This document shows, in pieces, positions 18,548 to 27,806 of a DNA stretch of 64,000 nt. The position numbers and the translations under genes were made by a program. The DNA lies in contig NZ_CP011807.3 in assembly GCF_001029105.3 (NCBI RefSeq), positions 2,418,001-2,482,000 on the forward strand, written 5' to 3'. Position 1 is the first letter of the stretch. The number at the start of each line of letters is the position of its first letter. Source of the stretch: Pandoraea faecigallinarum. GTDB taxonomy: Bacteria; Pseudomonadota; Gammaproteobacteria; Burkholderiales; Burkholderiaceae. The notes under the pieces are model-generated. The model saw nothing but the letters and a program-made list of their open reading frames with translations, was not told the DNA's origin and made no database searches.

Positions 18548-19150
18548 ATGAACAAACGTGATTTCCTCGCCGGTGCAGTGGCACTCGGCGCGTCGGTGCC
18601 GGGGCTTGCCAAACCGCTCGCTTCGGCGAATGCGTCCGTCGCGCCGGTCTCGACACCGCTCGTCACCGTCTCCGGCGCTATCCAGCGTCATAACCGGGGG
18701 CCGGTCGATCCGGCGTTGGACCAGCTTTTTCACAAGCAACTGGTGAACTTCGATGCCGGCTATGCGTTCGACTTCGCGATGCTGACCCGCTTGCCGGCGC
18801 AGACGATTCGCCCGACGCTCGAGTACGACGCCAGGCCGCATACACTGCGCGGACCGCGTCTGGTCGACGTGCTCGCGCAGGCAGGCGTGCCCACCAATCC
18901 CCTGACGCAGGTCCTGTTGCGTGCGCTCGATGGGTACGTCGTGGCGAGTACGCTGGGACAGGTGCGCGAGTACGGCTTCCTGCTTGCGACCCATATCGAC
19001 GGCAAACCACTCGCGCTGGGCGGACTCGGGCCGTTGTGGGCCGTCTACGATCCGGCCGGGATTGCCGCGCTGGCGGGCAAACCGCTCAAGGAGCGGTTCG
19101 CCCTTTGCCCGTGGGGCGTGTATCACATTCAGGTCAATGCGGTGTCGTAA
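18548..19150 (+). CDS. exported molybdopterin-fold protein (sulfite oxidase/YedY-like domain)
   Basis: A 200-residue protein with an N-terminal export signal (MNKRDFLAGAVALGASVPGLA). Its body resembles the small oxidoreductase molybdopterin-binding fold, with LVTVSGAIQRHNRG at the start of the domain, the pattern LRGPRLVDVLAQAGV, then VLLRALDGYVVASTL and GGLGPLWAVYDP. The usual cofactor-binding Cys of sulfite oxidases is not evident, and related small proteins of this type are often cofactor-free or uncharacterised. The signal has KR rather than RR, so Tat export is uncertain. The ATG at 18548 was chosen because the export signal starts there. It follows the sulfatase by 149 bases on the same strand and may be co-transcribed. 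Confidence 0.7.
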   Translation: MNKRDFLAGAVALGASVPGLAKPLASANASVAPVSTPLVTVSGAIQRHNRGPVDPALDQLFHKQLVNFDAGYAFDFAMLTRLPAQTIRPTLEYDARPHTLRGPRLVDVLAQAGVPTNPLTQVLLRALDGYVVASTLGQVREYGFLLATHIDGKPLALGGLGPLWAVYDPAGIAALAGKPLKERFALCPWGVYHIQVNAVS

Positions 19151-19171
19151 CGTGACCGGCCCGCCGGAGTG

Positions 19172-21325
19172 TCAGTGAGACGTCGGCCGTCCGGGCAGCC
19201 CAGGCGCGAGCGGCGGGGGATCGATGGCCTGATAAGGGTTCAGACGCCCCGGCAGTTTGACCGGATCGAGTTTGTCGACGTCTTCGTGCAAAATGCGGCG
19301 GATTTCCAGAATGGCCTGCGGGGTCTCCTGCACGCTGTGCCCCGCGACGATCACACGCTCGGATTGGGCGCCTGCCAGATGGGCGCTTGTGTAAGGCACC
19401 ACGCCGTCGGTCGACGCTTCCAGAGGGCCTTTGGCGCTTCGCCGCGCGATGATCGAGTGATACTGCACCGACGGTGAAATCTTCAGCCCGGCGGCAGCCA
19501 CCACATAGGGGTCGTTGTCGCGCAATTGATCGATGCTGTTGGGCACATATCGCGTCTTGCCTTCGGACGGATCGTCCTCCGAGCCGGTCGCGTAGTGCAG
19601 CACGTCGTCGATGCCCGAGAGCAGCGTGACCGGCAGCCGGATCAGATTCGAGATCCAGCGGCCCAGCCGGTTGCGGGCGAACGGCGTTCCCCGATGCGGT
19701 GCGGCAATGAAGATGGCCCGCTCGAATTGAGGGACGGGTCTGAAGTCGAACAGCGGGTCGAGCCGGTCGCGCGCACGGTCGATCTGGTCGTCGTTGAGGC
19801 GGTAGTCGTTCTGGAAGGCTTCCCACAGATCGTGGTCCGAACTCGACACCATCAGTCGCGCGATCACGCCGCCCATACTGTGCCCGATGATCACCGCATC
19901 ATGCGACGCCGCCGACAGACCGTCCGGATCGAAGTGCCTGAGCGTTGTCTCGAACGCGTTGCGGATCGCCATCGCGTTCACGAGAATCGGCGCATTCGTG
20001 GGGTAATAGACCTGCCAGACTTGGAAATGCTCGCGCAGCGTCGCGTCGCCCTGAATCTCGTTGGCCATGTTGACCCACGCTTCGGGGCTGCTCGCCAGGC
20101 CGTGCAGCATGAGAATGACGCGGCGGCCCGGATCGAAGGGTTGCATCAGATAGATGTGGGGACGCACGATGCCCCGGTCGCGTCCGAACAGCGTGCGCAG
20201 TGACTGCTCCGCAAAGCCGGAGCGGGCGAGCCACAAGCCATAACCGGCAGTGAAATTGCCGGCCAGCGGCACCAATTGATGGTTTAGTTCGACCGACGAC
20301 TGCCGGTACGGATCGTAGGCGACGAGCGTGGCGACCTGCGTCGTGAGCACTTCTTCCCGCGTGGTGCCCGTAAAGCGCAGCAACAGCGTGATCGAAGGCG
20401 AGGGCATTTCGCTGAACACAGGCCCGGCGTCAGGATCGGTGGCGCGACGGAAGTCGCGCGCCGCGTGGCTCTCGCGGGCGTTGCGCGAGGTGGCGCCGCC
20501 GCGCTCGTCACCGGCTTGCCCCGATTGGGGGAGGCCGGGCGCGGGGCCGGTCGCCGCATCCCCGCGTGGCGCCGCGTTGCGATTGGCAGCCGCCAGCGCG
20601 TCCGCTGCCGACTTCTCGTCGAGTACGGCCACGAGTTCCGCGCCGAAGCCGTCCCGGCGATATGGGCTTCTCAGCCCGGCGAACGACAGTGTGGATGCAG
20701 GCAGCACTTCGCGCGGCTGTGTGCGATTGTCCGCGAAGCGCACGCTGCTGGCATCGACGGGCAGCGTCCAGCCGGCGATCTTGTCACTGCCGGTTTGCTG
20801 CACCCGCCGGAACAACGCGACGGAAAAGTTCTGCACCGCGTAGTTGTAGTAGTCGCGGACCTGTGTCTGGCGATCCTCGAAGGCGCGATCGCTCGACGGC
20901 CGGTCGCTGTAGAACAGATACGCATACGCGTAGCGCGCCGAGCGCAGCCACAAGTCGAACTGTGCGTCGTTCCATTGCTTGTCGCCGGGCGATGTCTGCG
21001 CGATGGCCAGTTGCATCGAAATCTCGGCCATGGCCGCGAGACGCCGGTCGACGTCGATTTCCCTGGCGCGTCCCAGTGCGTCGATGCAGTCGAGCGAGGT
21101 CCTGGCACAAATGGTGTCGTCCAGTCCCGCCACCCGAATCGTTTCGTCGGTCGACGCGCTGAGCTTGCCCGTGGATAGAATGTCGCCGCGTTTCATGGCG
21201 ATGTACTGCTCAGGGCCGAGCGAGCGAACCTCGACCATCGCGCAGCCCGACAGCGCCGTGAGCCAGACGACGGCGGCGAGCATGCCGGCGCGACGAAGGC
21301 CGGGGGCCAAGTGCCGGCGCTTCAT
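19172..21325 (-). CDS. lipoprotein alpha/beta hydrolase (lipase/PGAP1-like)
   Basis: A 717-residue putative lipoprotein: the signal peptide ends in lipobox LSGC. The first half (to about residue 380) is a poorly conserved alpha-helical and linker region with a low-complexity, Arg/Ala/Gly-rich stretch. The second half is an alpha/beta hydrolase: VILMLHGLASSPEAWVNMANE (oxyanion hole), the nucleophile elbow VIIGHSMGGVIARLM (Ser at about residue 480), the APHRGTPFA segment typical of lipases, and a C-terminal DGVVPYTSAHLAGA ... VAGHSVQE with the likely acid and His. The start ATG overlaps the stop of the upstream DUF4105 gene by four bases. The pair probably acts at the cell envelope on a lipid or glycolipid. 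Confidence 0.85.
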   Translation of the reverse strand: MKRRHLAPGLRRAGMLAAVVWLTALSGCAMVEVRSLGPEQYIAMKRGDILSTGKLSASTDETIRVAGLDDTICARTSLDCIDALGRAREIDVDRRLAAMAEISMQLAIAQTSPGDKQWNDAQFDLWLRSARYAYAYLFYSDRPSSDRAFEDRQTQVRDYYNYAVQNFSVALFRRVQQTGSDKIAGWTLPVDASSVRFADNRTQPREVLPASTLSFAGLRSPYRRDGFGAELVAVLDEKSAADALAAANRNAAPRGDAATGPAPGLPQSGQAGDERGGATSRNARESHAARDFRRATDPDAGPVFSEMPSPSITLLLRFTGTTREEVLTTQVATLVAYDPYRQSSVELNHQLVPLAGNFTAGYGLWLARSGFAEQSLRTLFGRDRGIVRPHIYLMQPFDPGRRVILMLHGLASSPEAWVNMANEIQGDATLREHFQVWQVYYPTNAPILVNAMAIRNAFETTLRHFDPDGLSAASHDAVIIGHSMGGVIARLMVSSSDHDLWEAFQNDYRLNDDQIDRARDRLDPLFDFRPVPQFERAIFIAAPHRGTPFARNRLGRWISNLIRLPVTLLSGIDDVLHYATGSEDDPSEGKTRYVPNSIDQLRDNDPYVVAAAGLKISPSVQYHSIIARRSAKGPLEASTDGVVPYTSAHLAGAQSERVIVAGHSVQETPQAILEIRRILHEDVDKLDPVKLPGRLNPYQAIDPPPLAPGLPGRPTSH

Positions 21326-22395
21326 GGCGTCACCTTCGGATCCTCGCCCGGCACACCTTCGCGGATGCGCGTCGAGAATGCCGGCGAATCGCCCGCAGCC
21401 AGCGCGCGTTGCACGAAATTGCCGCGCTCCTGCAACTGGGCATAGGTGAAGCCCGGCGTGAGGCCGCCCTGATCGTAGGCGTACTCGGCAAAATAGCCGG
21501 AGAGCAGCAAACGGTAGTCGAGCGGGAGTCCCGGCGCGATGAGGCGGGCGATCTCGAACACGATGGTCGTGCAATTGCTCGTGAGAGTGTTGTACCAGGC
21601 CGGTTCGCTGTCGAGCTCCTCAGCGCGTTCCAGATAGCCGAGGAAGACCTGGCGCAGCGCGTTGGGCGGAATATTCAGCCGGTAGAGATACGTCGTCTCG
21701 CCGCGCACGTTGCTGCGCACACGCAGGATGTCGCGTTCGTCGGCGGCGACGAGCGTCGCTTCGAAGTCCTTGAAGAAGCCGCCGACGGCGGAGAACCTCT
21801 GCCCCTGCTTCTTGCGGATCTCGATGGAGAACACGACGCGCTTGCCGTCCGAGAAGCCGAACGACACCAGTGTGTGGGCGATGGCGGGACCCATCCAGTA
21901 CGACAGGACGAGATCGGCACTCACGAGGTTGTCGAGATCGTATTCCCGGGTCTCCCAGCGGGGCGTGAAGTCGGTCGCCGTGCGCCATTCGAAGTTGCGC
22001 ACGTTGTGCAGCGTGACGTGCGAGCCGTCGACATGAGAGGTGAGGCGCTGGGCAACGTCGGTGGCCCAGACGCGGTCGTTGGACGGCCGGATCGTCTGCC
22101 ACCATCCGGCCAGCACGACCATTGCGATCAGAAAGCCCAACGGCCAGCCCTTGAGCGGCACGCCCGCACGCACGCGCAGCAATGCGATCACGGCGGCGAC
22201 GCCGAGTCCTACCCACAACGCGATGACGAGATATCGGACCGGCGCCGGACCGGGGCACCGGTAGCCGAGGGCCATGGCGCCCCAGGCGCAGGCGCCCAGC
22301 ACCAGCAGCGCGAGAAACGCGCGCAGGACATAGACGTACCACGCGAGGTGTTGGCTGGCGAGCGCGTCGCCAGCGTGGGATTGCAGTTGCAGCAT
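21322..22395 (-). CDS. DUF4105 membrane protein
   Basis: A 357-residue protein with about three N-terminal membrane segments (about residues 20-40, 50-70 and 80-100). A soluble domain of the DUF4105 family follows, with family-like features such as WATDVAQRLTSHVDGSHVTLHNVRNFEWRT split over two strands, and the conserved EPAWYNTLTSNCTTIVFEIAR containing an invariant-looking Cys. Many DUF4105 proteins are predicted outer-membrane or periplasmic Cys-peptidase-like domains, but no activity is established. The start is the ATG at 22393-22395; a longer frame upstream overlaps the P-type ATPase and lacks conserved residues. Its stop overlaps the start of the lipoprotein hydrolase, so the two are a functional pair. 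Confidence 0.85.
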   Translation of the reverse strand: MLQLQSHAGDALASQHLAWYVYVLRAFLALLVLGACAWGAMALGYRCPGPAPVRYLVIALWVGLGVAAVIALLRVRAGVPLKGWPLGFLIAMVVLAGWWQTIRPSNDRVWATDVAQRLTSHVDGSHVTLHNVRNFEWRTATDFTPRWETREYDLDNLVSADLVLSYWMGPAIAHTLVSFGFSDGKRVVFSIEIRKKQGQRFSAVGGFFKDFEATLVAADERDILRVRSNVRGETTYLYRLNIPPNALRQVFLGYLERAEELDSEPAWYNTLTSNCTTIVFEIARLIAPGLPLDYRLLLSGYFAEYAYDQGGLTPGFTYAQLQERGNFVQRALAAGDSPAFSTRIREGVPGEDPKVTP

Positions 22396-22460
22396 ATTTC
22401 GCAGAGGTCGATTCGGGCGGGCACCTCGCCCGGCGGCGCGGCGAGCTTGCCGCCGCCGCG

Positions 22461-25202
22461 CTATTGCGTCGCCAGCCGCTCGGCCCAACCCGCGCGGCGT
22501 ACCACCCATTTTTCCAGTTCAGCGCCGAAGAATACCAGCAGACCGGCGCCAAAGACTTCCAGCCATTCGCGCGGATTGAGCGGGGACGAGCCGAAGGTCG
22601 TTTGCATGAACGGCACGTAGGTGTAAATCGCCTGAAGGATCAGACAGGCGGCGATCGTCATGAGCGCCACCCGGTTGCCGAACAGGCCCTGCCAGCCGAT
22701 CGACGAGCCGAAGATCGAGCGGCTGCTGATCAGGTAGAACATCTCGGCAACGACCAGTGCATTGACGGCCATGGTGCGGGCCGCTTCCACGCTGGCGCCG
22801 TTGCGCCATTCCAGATAGAACAGCCCGAAGGTGCCGATCATCATCAGAACGGACACGAGCGTGACGCGCCACACGAAGAACCAGGAGAGCAACGACGCGC
22901 CGGGTGGGCGCGGGGCGCGTGTCATGATGCCCGGTTCGGCCCGCTCGAACGCCAGTGCGAGGCCCAGCGTGCTGGAGGTCACCATGTTGATCCACAGCAC
23001 CTGCGCCGGCGTGAGCGGGACGACGCCCAATGCCAGCATGACGCCGGCAATGACCACCAGCGCCTCGCCGCCGTTGGTCGGCAGCATGAACAGGATGAAT
23101 TTCTTGAGGTTGTCGTAGACGCCGCGTCCCTGACGCACCGCCTTGGCGATGCTCGCGAAGTTGTCGTCCGTGAGCACGATGTCGGCGGCCTCCTTGGCCG
23201 CTTCCGTCCCTTTGAACCCCATCGCCACGCCAACGTCCGCCCGCTTGAGCGCCGGGGCGTCGTTCACGCCGTCGCCGGTCATGGCGACGACCTGACCGTC
23301 GTCCTGCAACGCCTGGACGAGACGCAGCTTATGTTCGGGGCTCGCGCGTGCGAAGACGTCGATCTCCAGCGCGACGCGCCGCAACTCGGCGTCGTCCATG
23401 AGCGCGACCTCGGCGCCGGTGACGGCCGGTTTGCCCACGCCGATGTCGAGTTGCGCGCCGATGGCCTTGGCCGTTTCGGCGTGATCGCCGGTAATCATCT
23501 TCACGCGAATGCCCGCGCGGTGACATTGCGCTACCGCGGCGATCGCCTCGGCACGCGGCGGATCGATGATGCCGACGAGGGCGAGCAACGTAAAGCCGCC
23601 TTGCACGTCGCCGAACTCAAGCCGCGTGCCCGCCGGTTTCGCTTGCCGGAATGCCAGCGCCAGCACCCGAAGTCCCTGCGCGGCGGTGTCGGTCACCATA
23701 CGCCGCCAATAGTCGATGTCCACGGGGCAGACCGGTGCTCCGCCAGGCGTGACGATCTGGTGGCTGCACATCTCGAAGATACGTTCGGGCGCGCCTTTGA
23801 CGAAGAGCCACGGCGTATCGCTACTGTCGGTGTGATAGGTCGCCATGAAACGGTGCTGCGATTCGAAGGGAATGGTGTCGAGGCGCGGCCATTGGGCTTG
23901 CAGCGACTCGCGCGTCAGGCCCGCCTTGGCGCCGAGCACAAGCAGCGCGCCTTCGGTCGGGTCGCCTTCGATGCGCCAGTGGCCGTCGGGGTCCTGGAGC
24001 AGGCGCGCATCGTTGCAGAGGCCGCCCGCGCGGGCGGTCAGACCCAGCTCCGGATGGCGCGCGAGGTCGACATCCGCGCCGTCCAGCGAAAACTTGCCTT
24101 CGGGCACGTAGCCGGCACCGCTGACGTCGTAACGGTGGCCGGCGGCGACGACACGCTGCACGGTCATTTCGTTGCGCGTGAGGGTGCCCGTCTTGTCGGA
24201 GCAGATGACGGTGACCGACCCGAGCGTCTCGACGGCGGGCAGGCGTCGAACGATGGCCTTCTCGCGCGCCATGCGCTGCACGCCGCGCGCAAGGATCACC
24301 GTCATGATGGCAGGCAAGCCCTCGGGAATCGCGGAGGCGACGAGAGCGACCACGACCATGAACATCTCGCCCGCCGGTTCGCCGCGCCACAGCCAGCCCA
24401 GCAAGAAGGTCAGCACGGCGACGACCGCGATCGCGCCGGCGAGGCCGTGTCCGAAACGGTCGATCTGGCGCAGCAGCGGCGTGGTGCCGCTGTCGACATC
24501 GGTGAGCAGGTGATTGATGCGGCCAAGCTCGGTGTGCGCACCGGTCGTCACGACGATGCCCGTGGCCTGTCCGTACACGACCACCGTGCCGGCGTAGGCC
24601 ATGCACCAGCGGTCCCCCAGTGCGGCGTCTTCCGCGCCCGGATCGAGGGTTTTTTGCACCGGCTCGGATTCGCCGGTCAGTGCGGCTTCGTCGACACGCA
24701 ACTCACGCGAGGCGATGAGTCGCAGATCCGCCGGCACGCGGTCGCCGGACGCGAGGACCACGACATCGCCAGGGACGAGCGTGGTCGCGTCGATCTCGCT
24801 GCGCGTGCCGCCACGCATGACGGTGGCGTGGGGAGCGAGCATGCCGCGAATGGCCGCCAGCGCCGATTCGGCCTTGCCCTCCTGAACGAAGCCAATGAGG
24901 GCATTGACGATGACCGCCGCCATCAACACGGCGGTATCTAGCCAATGTCCGAGCAGCGCGGTAATGACTGCCGCGCCCATCATGGCGTAGAGCAGCACGT
25001 TGTGGAACTGGTAGAGCAGGCGCATCAGCGGACCGCGCCGGGCAGGCTCGGCGAGCCGGTTGGGGCCATAGCGGGAGAGGCGGGATTGCGCTTCGATGTC
25101 CGACAGCCCATCGGGGCCGGTCTGCAGCTCTCGCTGGGTCTGTTCGACGGAAAACGTGTGCCACGGCGGTGGCGATGAGGCGTTGTCGTCGCGGTGCATC
25201 AT
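22461..25202 (-). CDS. cation-transporting P-type ATPase (type II, PacL/PMCA-like)
   Basis: A 913-residue cation pump. The N-terminal cation-ATPase domain reads WHTFSVEQTQRELQTGPDGL. It then shows the actuator motif LTGESEPVQK, the membrane motif IPEGLPAIMTVILARG of type II pumps, the phosphorylation site ICSDKTGTLTRNEMT (Asp at about residue 336), the nucleotide-binding KGAPERIFEMC and the hinge GDGVNDAPALKRADVGVAMG. A C-terminal block of six membrane segments ends the protein. PEGLP fits Ca2+, Mn2+ or Na+/K+-type pumps, not P1B heavy-metal pumps. The start is the ATG at 25200-25202; longer in-frame starts add unconserved residues. It lies 65 bases upstream of the DUF4105 gene on the same strand. 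Confidence 0.93.
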   Translation of the reverse strand: MMHRDDNASSPPPWHTFSVEQTQRELQTGPDGLSDIEAQSRLSRYGPNRLAEPARRGPLMRLLYQFHNVLLYAMMGAAVITALLGHWLDTAVLMAAVIVNALIGFVQEGKAESALAAIRGMLAPHATVMRGGTRSEIDATTLVPGDVVVLASGDRVPADLRLIASRELRVDEAALTGESEPVQKTLDPGAEDAALGDRWCMAYAGTVVVYGQATGIVVTTGAHTELGRINHLLTDVDSGTTPLLRQIDRFGHGLAGAIAVVAVLTFLLGWLWRGEPAGEMFMVVVALVASAIPEGLPAIMTVILARGVQRMAREKAIVRRLPAVETLGSVTVICSDKTGTLTRNEMTVQRVVAAGHRYDVSGAGYVPEGKFSLDGADVDLARHPELGLTARAGGLCNDARLLQDPDGHWRIEGDPTEGALLVLGAKAGLTRESLQAQWPRLDTIPFESQHRFMATYHTDSSDTPWLFVKGAPERIFEMCSHQIVTPGGAPVCPVDIDYWRRMVTDTAAQGLRVLALAFRQAKPAGTRLEFGDVQGGFTLLALVGIIDPPRAEAIAAVAQCHRAGIRVKMITGDHAETAKAIGAQLDIGVGKPAVTGAEVALMDDAELRRVALEIDVFARASPEHKLRLVQALQDDGQVVAMTGDGVNDAPALKRADVGVAMGFKGTEAAKEAADIVLTDDNFASIAKAVRQGRGVYDNLKKFILFMLPTNGGEALVVIAGVMLALGVVPLTPAQVLWINMVTSSTLGLALAFERAEPGIMTRAPRPPGASLLSWFFVWRVTLVSVLMMIGTFGLFYLEWRNGASVEAARTMAVNALVVAEMFYLISSRSIFGSSIGWQGLFGNRVALMTIAACLILQAIYTYVPFMQTTFGSSPLNPREWLEVFGAGLLVFFGAELEKWVVRRAGWAERLATQ

Positions 25203-25557
25203 GGGCCCTCGGTGCGGCGGCAGCCGCGAAGGGGCTCGCGGCATGGCGCGTGGATCGACGAGACGATGGTGACTCCCGCGCAGCATAGCGTAAGTTAGGG
25301 CTCCGAGTGAAGCGGGGACCGGTACGCCGTCGGACACGATGCGGCTCAACGACGTCGCGGCCGGGCAGCTCCGCATGCTCGGCAAGGGATTCAGATACGG
25401 CGGTTCGTATCAGGCGCTGCTTTGTAAGACGACGCCGTGGCTGCGGGGGTGTCGCGGCAAGCGCATCGACGCCGCACATTGCTGCGCGCCGCCGTTGGTT
25501 GCCGGTGAGAGATGATGAGGGATGCGACCGGGAGGGCGGCGCAGGCGCCGAAGCGCC
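25203..25557. other. intergenic region before the P-type ATPase
   Basis: These 355 bases lie between the stop of the sterol-desaturase gene and the ATPase start, both on the minus strand. No credible gene, hairpin with T-run or palindromic operator was seen. The ATPase promoter presumably lies here. Confidence 0.5.
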
Positions 25558-26562
25558 TCAGACCGGTTGGCGCGGGGACGAACGGCGAGGCGCAAGGCGT
25601 TTGGCGATACGGCCCAACGCCCGGACCTGCTGTGCGATCACGCCCGTGCCGTAGCGGCGCGAACGGCCGGCGGGCGCCGGCAACTGGTCGCGAATACCCG
25701 TCGGTTCGACGGTGCGCTCCCACGACGCCGTGCGAAACAGCATGTCCCACCACGGGAACAGCACGCCGAAATTGCAGCCGTAACGGGTGCCTTCGTGTCC
25801 GTAGCCAATCGCGTGATGGCGGCGATGGAACGTCGGACTCACGATCAGCCGTTCGAGCACCGGACCGTATGGCAGGCGTGCATTGACGTGCTGCACGCTT
25901 TGCAGGAAGTTGCCCACGGCCACGAGCACGACGTACTGCGCCGGCTGCACACCGATGAACAAGGCGATAGCGGCGAAAAATGCCGCCTGAACGATGTCGT
26001 CGAGGAAGTGGTTCCGATCGTCCGACCACAGCGACATCTGCTGCTGGCTATGGTGAACGGCGTGCAGTTCCCACCAGACGCCGAAGCGATGCTGCCAGCG
26101 GTGATACCAGTAGCCGGCGAAGTCGAGCACCGTCAGGTACATCAGGAACGACACGATGGGCCGGTCGGTCACGCCGGGGTACAGCCCGTCGAGATCGATA
26201 CTCGGCAGCCCGTGGATCACCATCTGGCTCTGCAACTCGTTGAATACGGGTTGCAGCACCACGAAGAACAGCAGGTTCAGAATGCCGAGCTTGGCGATCC
26301 AGGTATAGATGACGTCGGCGCGCACCTGTTTGCGGTCTTGCCACTGTTCGACCGGGCGCAGCGCTTCGAGCGGACGCAGCAGTACATACGTCAGCCCGAC
26401 CTGCATGACGCCGATGATGACCAGATAAAGAGCGTCGTAGATGTCGTCGTCGTATTCCATCAGGTTGAAGTGGAACAGCAGGGGCTGCACCACATCGACG
26501 TAAATGAGGGTCTGAACGGCGGAAATGCCGCTATCGACGAAATTGATGGCTTCCTGAATCAT
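25558..26562 (-). CDS. sterol desaturase/fatty acid hydroxylase family protein
   Basis: A 334-residue integral membrane di-iron enzyme candidate. Several hydrophobic segments surround the three His clusters of this superfamily: HRWQH, HAVHHS and, near residue 260, HRRHH, with additional His in DDRNHFLDD and HVNA. Members hydroxylate or desaturate lipids, sterols or hopanoid-like substrates using O2. The C-terminal 60 residues are basic and unconserved. It is 12 bases downstream of the beta-propeller gene on the same strand, so the two are likely co-transcribed. The substrate is unknown. Confidence 0.9.
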   Translation of the reverse strand: MIQEAINFVDSGISAVQTLIYVDVVQPLLFHFNLMEYDDDIYDALYLVIIGVMQVGLTYVLLRPLEALRPVEQWQDRKQVRADVIYTWIAKLGILNLLFFVVLQPVFNELQSQMVIHGLPSIDLDGLYPGVTDRPIVSFLMYLTVLDFAGYWYHRWQHRFGVWWELHAVHHSQQQMSLWSDDRNHFLDDIVQAAFFAAIALFIGVQPAQYVVLVAVGNFLQSVQHVNARLPYGPVLERLIVSPTFHRRHHAIGYGHEGTRYGCNFGVLFPWWDMLFRTASWERTVEPTGIRDQLPAPAGRSRRYGTGVIAQQVRALGRIAKRLAPRRSSPRQPV

Positions 26563-26574
26563 CTGTCGGCCCTG

Positions 26575-27621
26575 TCAGTCCGGATTCGGCGAGAGTACCG
26601 GAGCGCGATCGGCAAAGTAGATGCCATGCGGCGACCGGTTCACGGCAATGGTATCGACCAGCTTGCGTGAGGGCAGGTCGATCACGCCAACGTGGCGTGC
26701 AAATCGGAACGTTACCCAAAGATAGCGTCTATCGGCGGACAATTCCATATCGTCCGGCCCCGGCATCAGGCCGGTAATGTCGGCCACCTTGGTCAGCGTC
26801 TCGTAGTCGATGATGCTGATGGTGCTCTGCACCCGGTTGCTCACGGCAATGTGGCGGCCGTCGGAGAGCGAGCGGAAGTTGTGGGCACCGCGTCCGGTCT
26901 GGATGCGCTTGACAACTTTCTGCGCGCGCCAGTCCACCACGGCGACGTCGTCCTCGCCGGTCATGCCCACGAGCAGATACTTGTCGCCCGGTGTCATCCA
27001 AAGGCCCGCGGGCGTCTTGCCGACCGGCATGCGCCATTTCACCGACTGGGTCGCCAGATCGATGGCGGCCAGTTCGCCCGAATCCTGCAACGTAACGAAG
27101 ACTGTCTTGCTGTCGGACGAGAAGGTCATGTGACTCGGTGTCCTGGCGAGCGGGATACGCCTGGCGACCGTGATGTTTTCGCCGTCATAGTGATAGAGGT
27201 CGACGCGATCCAGACGCAACGCGGCCGTGACGAACCACTTGCGATCGGGCGAAAAGCCGAGTTGATACGGATCGTCGATATCGGTCACCTGACGCTGAAG
27301 CTTGCCGGTGCCCGGGTCGAGGAACATCAGACTGTTCGAGACCGAATTGGCGACGATCAGCGAGCGCTTGTCCGGCGTGATCATCAGGTGATGCGGCTCC
27401 TTGCCCGTGGGCATGGTGCCGACGACCTTCCGGGTGGCCTGATCGATGAGAGACAACTGCGCCGCGCCGGAGTCGAGCACGATCACCGTGCCCGCATGGG
27501 CGGACGAAACGGGCAGCGCGAGGGGGGCGGAAGCCAGCAGGGAGAACGTCGCGACGGCGCGGGCGCGGCTAGTCAGCCAGGAAAGCCTGGATGGCCTGAA
27601 GGGCTTGGAAGAAAACACCAT
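26575..27621 (-). CDS. periplasmic YncE-like YVTN beta-propeller protein
   Basis: A 348-residue exported protein: the signal peptide is about residues 1-43, ending SSAHAG. The rest is built of repeating beta-propeller blades of the YVTN/YncE type, for example GTVIVLDSGAAQLSLIDQAT, KEPHHLMITPDKRSLIVANS, GFSPDRKWFVTAALR and MELSADRRYLWVTFRFARHV. Such proteins bind partners or DNA in the periplasm, or act in quinohaemoprotein and metal systems; none carries a catalytic signature here. It lies just before a sterol-desaturase-family gene with a 12-base gap, which hints at a joint role at the membrane. Confidence 0.88.
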   Translation of the reverse strand: MVFSSKPFRPSRLSWLTSRARAVATFSLLASAPLALPVSSAHAGTVIVLDSGAAQLSLIDQATRKVVGTMPTGKEPHHLMITPDKRSLIVANSVSNSLMFLDPGTGKLQRQVTDIDDPYQLGFSPDRKWFVTAALRLDRVDLYHYDGENITVARRIPLARTPSHMTFSSDSKTVFVTLQDSGELAAIDLATQSVKWRMPVGKTPAGLWMTPGDKYLLVGMTGEDDVAVVDWRAQKVVKRIQTGRGAHNFRSLSDGRHIAVSNRVQSTISIIDYETLTKVADITGLMPGPDDMELSADRRYLWVTFRFARHVGVIDLPSRKLVDTIAVNRSPHGIYFADRAPVLSPNPD

Positions 27622-27806
27622 GAATGCCTAGGATGGGGCGAAAAACGGTGACGTTTGCCGGCAGATGGCCCCTGAGTCGCTCCAGAGCCGCCAACGACTA
27701 CCGGCGATATACGTCGATTCTCACGTTAAACGCGTCAGGGCCCCCGTCCGTTGACAAGAAAATGGGACGAAATCCCAGGCACCCGGCAGGGCGGAGGGCC
27801 AGGGTG

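Noticed and set aside
22464..24941. 825-codon plus-strand frame opposite the P-type ATPase
   Set aside because: Low-complexity Arg/His-rich translation without domains; the opposite strand has a complete ATPase with all motifs.
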